Part shown: piece by piece, positions 60,190-64,000 of the stretch
How positions within the stretch are numbered: position 1 is the first letter of the stretch
How the letters are laid out: each line of letters opens with the position of its first letter
Notes under the pieces: model-generated
What the model saw: the letters and a program-made list of their open reading frames with translations, nothing else
The model's database searches: none
What the model was told of the DNA's origin: nothing
DNA from: Methanobacteriota archaeon
Lineage (GTDB): Archaea > Methanobacteriota > Methanobacteria > Methanobacteriales > Methanobacteriaceae
Assembly: GCA_029556335.1 (NCBI GenBank)
Contig: JAKQFA010000006.1
Location: 186,001-250,000, forward strand
Length of the DNA stretch: 64,000 bases
Direction of reading: 5' to 3'
Translations under genes and position numbers: made by a program

Positions 60190-60214
60190 ACTAATCCATC
60201 TCTTAACCTATCTC

Positions 60215-61012
60215 TTAAAGTCTATCTTCATCCATCTCTTCTATCATTATATCCAACATGGCCTCTACTGTGTATTTTGAGGGAGCAATGTAGGTTAAAC
60301 CATATTCCTGAATGGCATCCCCAGTTATTGGTCCAATGGCTACCAGCATGATTTTTTCAGAGCTTAAAAAATCTATAAGCTGGTTTTCACTATCCTCAGC
60401 GATTTTGAAGAGGTTATGCACGGTTAAAGGGCTAGTGAACGTAACAGCGTCTACTTCTTCGTTAAATATGCCTTCAATTAAATCTTGCACGGGTTTAATG
60501 TCCCGCGGCACGGTGGATTTATATGCTTCAGCCAGTAATACCTGGGCACCCAGCTTTCTCAAGCCCTCTGGCAGGACGTCACGGGCCGAAAATGTCCGGG
60601 GGATACCTATGATCTTTCCTTCCAGATCCAAGGGGGCCATCATCTTCAACAAACCTTCTGCCGTGTAATCTTCAGGCACTAACTCCGCTTTTATTCCGTA
60701 TCCTTCCAAAGCCCTTTGGGTGCGGGGTCCAATAACAGCGATCCTACAATCATCATTTAAATGATGTTTAAAATCCGGGCAGTAATGAAACAATGATTCC
60801 AATGAGGCTGGAGAGGTCAATATAACCCAGTCCAGGTTCGGGGCATGCTGGCACAGTTTCATCAATGATTTTGTGCGGGTCATTTTCAGTTCCAGTGTGG
60901 GTGCCAGCCAGGCAGTACCTCCCTCATTGGTGATAATATCTGCTGCTACTTGCGCCCTCTCCTGGGGCCTGGTGACGGCAATCACCTTCCCTTTCAATCT
61001 TTTCATGGCCAT
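60215..61012 (-). CDS. hemD: Uroporphyrinogen-III synthase
   Basis: The product has about 265 residues (ATG at 61012, with a TTG at 61018 as alternative). It shows the loosely conserved HemD fold: GKVIAVTRPQERA at the N-terminus, WVILTSPASLESL, a linker, and EVDAVTFTSPLTVHNLF plus LVAIGPITGDA in the second half. It converts hydroxymethylbilane to uroporphyrinogen III. It lies directly after cobA, so the two successive pathway enzymes are co-expressed. Few residues are strictly conserved in this family, so the call also rests on context. Confidence 0.88.
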   Translation of the reverse strand: MAMKRLKGKVIAVTRPQERAQVAADIITNEGGTAWLAPTLELKMTRTKSLMKLCQHAPNLDWVILTSPASLESLFHYCPDFKHHLNDDCRIAVIGPRTQRALEGYGIKAELVPEDYTAEGLLKMMAPLDLEGKIIGIPRTFSARDVLPEGLRKLGAQVLLAEAYKSTVPRDIKPVQDLIEGIFNEEVDAVTFTSPLTVHNLFKIAEDSENQLIDFLSSEKIMLVAIGPITGDAIQEYGLTYIAPSKYTVEAMLDIMIEEMDEDRL

Positions 61013-61014
61013 CT

Positions 61015-61731
61015 TCAATTACTACCACTGTTTTTCATTTGATTGTAAACATCCACCACAGGGCCGATTATCACCAGAGCTGGGGGTTGAACATTTTTTT
61101 GGGCTATATCTCCCAGTGCTCCTGTCACTATTCTCTGGCCAGGCATGGTGCCATTTTCTATGATACACACCGGTGTTTCTGGATCTTTGTACTTCAGGAT
61201 CTCCTGCACATTTTCTTCCAGATTACCAATACCCATAAGTACGATGATGGTGTCGGCGTTAAAGTCCCATTTGACTTGACTTTCAGCTTTGGTAGGGTCC
61301 TCATGGCCAGTCACCACAGTAAAGGATGTGGCAACGCCGCGATGGGTTACAGGCAATCCTATCGTTCCAGGAACTCCAATGGCAGAGGTGACTCCAGGCA
61401 CGACCTCCACTTCTATTCCATTCTCTAGAAGGGCTAACATTTCCTCTCCACCCCTTCCAAAGACGAAGGGATCTCCTCCCTTGAGACGCACCACAGTATC
61501 ATATTTTTGACCCTCATGGATCAGAATTTGGTTTATTTCATCCTGGGTTTTATGATGAACTCCTGCTTTTTTACCAACGTAGATTAGTTTGGCACCTGCA
61601 GCTTCTTCAAGTATCTTCTCGTTGGCCAGCCGGTCATAGATCACTACATCAGCTTTTTTTAATACTTTTATAGCTTTAATTGTAACCAATTCAGGGTCAC
61701 CTGGACCTGCACCTACTAAATAAACGACCAT
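61015..61731 (-). CDS. cobA: Uroporphyrinogen-III C-methyltransferase
   Basis: The product has 238 residues from the ATG at 61731, after GGTGAATTG. The SAM-binding and substrate motifs of the SUMT family are present: LVGAGPGDPELVT, VVRLKGGDPFVFGRGGEE and GIPVTHRG-like (GLPVTHRGVATS). It adds two methyl groups to uroporphyrinogen III to form precorrin-2, the branch point for siroheme, F430 and cobamides. It precedes hemD. Confidence 0.95.
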   Translation of the reverse strand: MVVYLVGAGPGDPELVTIKAIKVLKKADVVIYDRLANEKILEEAAGAKLIYVGKKAGVHHKTQDEINQILIHEGQKYDTVVRLKGGDPFVFGRGGEEMLALLENGIEVEVVPGVTSAIGVPGTIGLPVTHRGVATSFTVVTGHEDPTKAESQVKWDFNADTIIVLMGIGNLEENVQEILKYKDPETPVCIIENGTMPGQRIVTGALGDIAQKNVQPPALVIIGPVVDVYNQMKNSGSN

Positions 61732-61792
61732 CAATTCACCTTGTTAAATGAATATTTTTATAGACCAATGATATTATGATGCGCCATTTAGG

Positions 61793-62443
61793 TTAATAAT
61801 TAACCATGCCCTTAAAGAACTTTATACCATCATCTGATCCAAGAATTGACTCTGAAGCCCGCTCAGGATGGGGCATAACTGCACATACTCTTCCATCAAG
61901 GTCACAAACTCCAGTTATGCCTTCTATAGATCCATTAGGATTGTTTCCCACGAAGCTGAGCACCACTTGATCCTGATCCTTAAGATCATCAATGTGGGGA
62001 TTATAGTAACGCCCCTCACCATGGGCTATTGGCATCTTTATAGTTTCCCCTTTCTTATAGAGCCTTGTGAAGGGACTTCGGGTAGTTTTAACTTCCATCT
62101 CTTCCCACTTGCAGATGAACTGGGCATTTTCATTGAGGGTGAAGACACCAGGAACCAAACCCACCTCAGCCAAGATCTGAGCACCATTGCAGATACCTAG
62201 CACCGGCTTATCTTCCTTAACTACCTCTTTAATTCCATCGATAACTGGTGTGATGGCGGCTATGGCTCCGGCACGGAGGTAGTCTCCGTAGGAGAACCCG
62301 CCAGGTATCACTATGGCGTCGAATTTAGATAGATCTCTCTGGTTCCACCAGATATATTCACCTTCACATCCCACCAGTCCCAGGACATGAAAAACGTCGC
62401 GGTCACAGTTAGAACCAGGGAAGCGGATTATACCCACCTTCAT
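61793..62443 (-). CDS. purQ: Phosphoribosylformylglycinamidine synthase subunit PurQ
   Basis: The 216-residue protein is the class I glutamine amidotransferase subunit: IPGGFSYGD, the nucleophile in GICNGAQIL, and the His-Glu pair in PHPERA. It supplies ammonia to PurL in the fourth step of purine synthesis. It begins 2 bases after purS ends, and purC precedes. The purL gene is not in the window. A GGAGATGAG sequence serves as ribosome binding site. Confidence 0.95.
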   Translation of the reverse strand: MKVGIIRFPGSNCDRDVFHVLGLVGCEGEYIWWNQRDLSKFDAIVIPGGFSYGDYLRAGAIAAITPVIDGIKEVVKEDKPVLGICNGAQILAEVGLVPGVFTLNENAQFICKWEEMEVKTTRSPFTRLYKKGETIKMPIAHGEGRYYNPHIDDLKDQDQVVLSFVGNNPNGSIEGITGVCDLDGRVCAVMPHPERASESILGSDDGIKFFKGMVNY

Positions 62444-62445
62444 GG

Positions 62446-62700
62446 TTACTCATCTCCAGGGATTACTGTGATATGATAATCGTGTATGATGGGGTTGCAA
62501 AGAAGTCGCTGGCACATCTGGTCAACTTCTTCCCGGGCGTCCTCTGGACTTTTTGCTTCCAGAGAAAATGTAACAGTCTCTGCAGTCTTGGTGTCTTCTA
62601 CATGGTAATTTAAAAGGGCTAGAGCCCTCTGGATGGTAGATGCTTCCGGGTTCAACATTCCCTTCTTGAGACTTATCCTTACTTCGGCTTGGTACTTCAT
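62446..62700 (-). CDS. purS: Phosphoribosylformylglycinamidine synthase subunit PurS
   Basis: The 84-residue protein has the PurS pattern RISLKKGMLNPEASTIQRAL at the N-terminus and ends with IIHDYHITVI. It is the small structural subunit bridging PurQ and PurL. The ATG follows TGTGATTTAG. It is located between purC and purQ in an operon transcribed on the minus strand. Confidence 0.94.
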   Translation of the reverse strand: MKYQAEVRISLKKGMLNPEASTIQRALALLNYHVEDTKTAETVTFSLEAKSPEDAREEVDQMCQRLLCNPIIHDYHITVIPGDE

Positions 62701-62754
62701 CTAAATCACAATCCATTCATATTTTAAAAGCGGTGGGTCTAATATTTATTAGGC

Positions 62755-63525
62755 TCACATATTATTATTAGTCAATTTTTTCCAACTCAGATTCCATCTT
62801 TTCAGATCATCTTCATCCAGAATTATCTCAGCAACACGCCGATAAGCTTCAATAACTCCTGATTCTCCTTTTCGAAAGAGATCCTTGTCTAAAACGTCAC
62901 GCGTTTCACGGTCCCAGAAGCGACAAGTATCTGGGCTGATTTCATCCCCCAGCACAATATTTCCCTCTTGGTCACGACCATATTCTATTTTAAAATCAGG
63001 AAATAACAGTCCTTTACTATCTAAAAAATTTTTCAGGATTTTGTTTATCTTCAGGGTTATCTTGCGGATATAATCCAGGTCTTCTTGAGTAACGATGCCT
63101 AATGCAATGGCTATATCATCGTTTAGCATGGGGTCGTGATATTCATCGTTTTTAAAATCCATCTGAATAAGGGGGGGATCCAATTCCTGCCCCTCATAGA
63201 ATGGAAAACGGCGCACCAGACTTCCTGTAGCAATGTTGCGTGTTATGACCTCCAGTGGTATCATATCCAGTTTTTTACAGAGCATGTAACTTGGTTCCGG
63301 AAGATCCAGGTACTGGGTATTCACACCTTCAGATGATAGTAACTGGAATAACTTAGCAGATATAATGGAATTGTAGCGACCTTTCTCACCGAGTGTATCT
63401 TTTTTTTGGCCATCACCGGCGGTAATATCATCCCTGAATTTAACCATAACCTGATCTGGATGGTCAGTTTCGTAAACATCCTTGGCTTTGCCCTGGTATA
63501 AGAGCTTTCCCACTTCAAACTTCAT
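62755..63525 (-). CDS. purC: Phosphoribosylaminoimidazole-succinocarboxamide synthase
   Basis: The product has 256 residues from the ATG at 63525, which follows GGAGTTAAAC. It has the SAICAR synthetase pattern: KLLYQGKAKDVYETD at the start, the conserved GSLVRRFPF-like (TGSLVRRFPFYEGQ) and LLFPDFKIEYG, and the signature ISPDTCRFWD. It ligates aspartate to CAIR in purine synthesis. First gene of the purC-purS-purQ operon. Confidence 0.95.
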   Translation of the reverse strand: MKFEVGKLLYQGKAKDVYETDHPDQVMVKFRDDITAGDGQKKDTLGEKGRYNSIISAKLFQLLSSEGVNTQYLDLPEPSYMLCKKLDMIPLEVITRNIATGSLVRRFPFYEGQELDPPLIQMDFKNDEYHDPMLNDDIAIALGIVTQEDLDYIRKITLKINKILKNFLDSKGLLFPDFKIEYGRDQEGNIVLGDEISPDTCRFWDRETRDVLDKDLFRKGESGVIEAYRRVAEIILDEDDLKRWNLSWKKLTNNNM

Positions 63526-63606
63526 GTTTAACTCCATTTTCATTTGTATCCAAGGTTTAATATACCCTTTAAACTACAATTATTTTATTTGTGATAAGGT
63601 AAGTTT

Positions 63607-63620
63607 AAAATTATATATAG
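63607..63620 (+). promoter_or_regulatory. TATA box for glmS
   Basis: AAAATTATATATAG lies about 40-55 bases before the glmS start codon and matches an archaeal TATA box. The region is also upstream of the divergent purC gene, which needs its own promoter on the other strand. Confidence 0.55.
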
Positions 63621-63661
63621 TAAGACCTAGTTTAACTAAAAACCATTTTTTGGTGAAATAC

Positions 63662-64000
63662 ATGTGTGGAATTGTAGGATGTATACTTAAAGATAAAAAG
63701 GCAGCACCAATACTCCTAGATTGCCTACGACGTTTGGAGTATCGGGGTTATGATTCGGTGGGCATAGCCACCTCATCATCATCAATTAATATTAGAAAAG
63801 ACAGTGGAAAAATTGATGAAGTCCATGAAAGATTGCAGTTAGATGAACTACCAGGTAACGTTGGAATTGCTCACGTCCGCTGGGCAACTCATGGACTACC
63901 CACTCGTGAAAATGCCCATCCACATACTGATTGTGAAAATAAAATTGTTCTGGCACACAACGGCATTATAGAGAATTATCATGAATTAAAAGACCAGTTG
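63662..64000 (+). CDS. glmS: Glutamine-fructose-6-phosphate aminotransferase, N-terminal part
   Basis: The reading frame starts at the ATG at 63662 after GGTGAAATAC and continues beyond the window end, so only the first 113 residues are visible. The N-terminal nucleophile cysteine is in MCGIVGCI, and the glutaminase domain motifs YRGYDSVGIA and HVRWATHG are present. It makes glucosamine 6-phosphate, the first step to UDP-GlcNAc for pseudomurein and glycoproteins. Confidence 0.95.
   Translation, partial: MCGIVGCILKDKKAAPILLDCLRRLEYRGYDSVGIATSSSSINIRKDSGKIDEVHERLQLDELPGNVGIAHVRWATHGLPTRENAHPHTDCENKIVLAHNGIIENYHELKDQL

Overview
The window is a chromosomal segment of a methanogenic archaeon, most likely of the order Methanobacteriales (Methanobacterium or a close relative). 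The evidence is a methenyl-tetrahydromethanopterin cyclohydrolase gene (mch), the methanogenesis marker MtxX, the methanogen families DUF1890/DUF1894, archaeal riboflavin and pantoate pathways, archaeal ribosomal and RNA-processing proteins, TATA-box promoters, GGTGAT-type ribosome binding sites, and a family-B DNA polymerase whose C-terminal part (PolB2) is encoded as a separate gene. The genus is inferred from gene content; no rRNA gene is present.

Layout. 1-2.3 kb: a truncated methyltransferase gene, a NikR-type nickel regulator, a CBS-pair protein and two adjacent glycine tRNAs. 2.5-6.2 kb: four ion-related genes on the plus strand (Ca2+/cation exchanger, UspA protein, SLC13-type anion permease, TrkA-type NAD-binding protein). 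6.3-15.1 kb: cobyric acid synthase, membrane LonB protease, DEAD-box RNA helicase, PRPP synthetase, hypA-hypB, a DUF354 protein and tRNA-Ala. 15.4-24 kb: an unrecognised membrane protein, DUF1890-DUF1894, metE-thyA, mch, a beta-repeat lipoprotein, riboflavin synthase, a CMD-family protein and a MATE exporter.

24.1-32.0 kb is the archaeal exosome superoperon, 15 genes on one strand with tight spacing: L15e, a COG1325 RNA-binding protein, RNase P Rpp30 and Pop5, proteasome alpha, SBDS, Rrp4, Rrp41, Rrp42, L37Ae, RpoP, a Brix protein, Pcc1, prefoldin beta and DUF3194. It joins ribosome assembly, RNA processing and degradation, tRNA modification and protein quality control. A roughly 1.07-kb non-coding stretch follows, then a 988-residue surface protein with an internal duplication of an FmdE-type domain, and a second non-coding stretch with a strong hairpin and a probable decayed gene.

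36.8-48 kb: glutamine synthetase, a HisA-like protein, a PfkB kinase, a sortase-family protein, a winged-helix AAA ATPase, a HAD hydrolase, PolB2-S8e, hypE, an RDD protein and the remains of an IS1182-like transposase. 48-64 kb: cbiC-hemL, mtxX-uppS-tatD, a riboflavin/F420-pathway reductase, a PHP phosphoesterase, pantoate kinase, an ABC exporter with a nearby regulator, a DHH/RecJ-type nuclease, SRP19, hemD-cobA, purQ-purS-purC and the start of glmS.

Common threads are nickel handling (nikR, hypA, hypB, hypE) and tetrapyrrole/cobamide synthesis (hemL, hemD, cobA, cbiC, cobQ), which supply the hydrogenases, F430 and B12 that methanogenesis needs. I found no CRISPR array, no intact mobile element and no obvious defence island. 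The less ordinary signals are three genes whose ribosome binding site is not followed by a normal start codon, repeated half-sites before lonB and hypA, the duplicated FmdE-type surface protein, and a hairpin plus T-tract that could end a small RNA.
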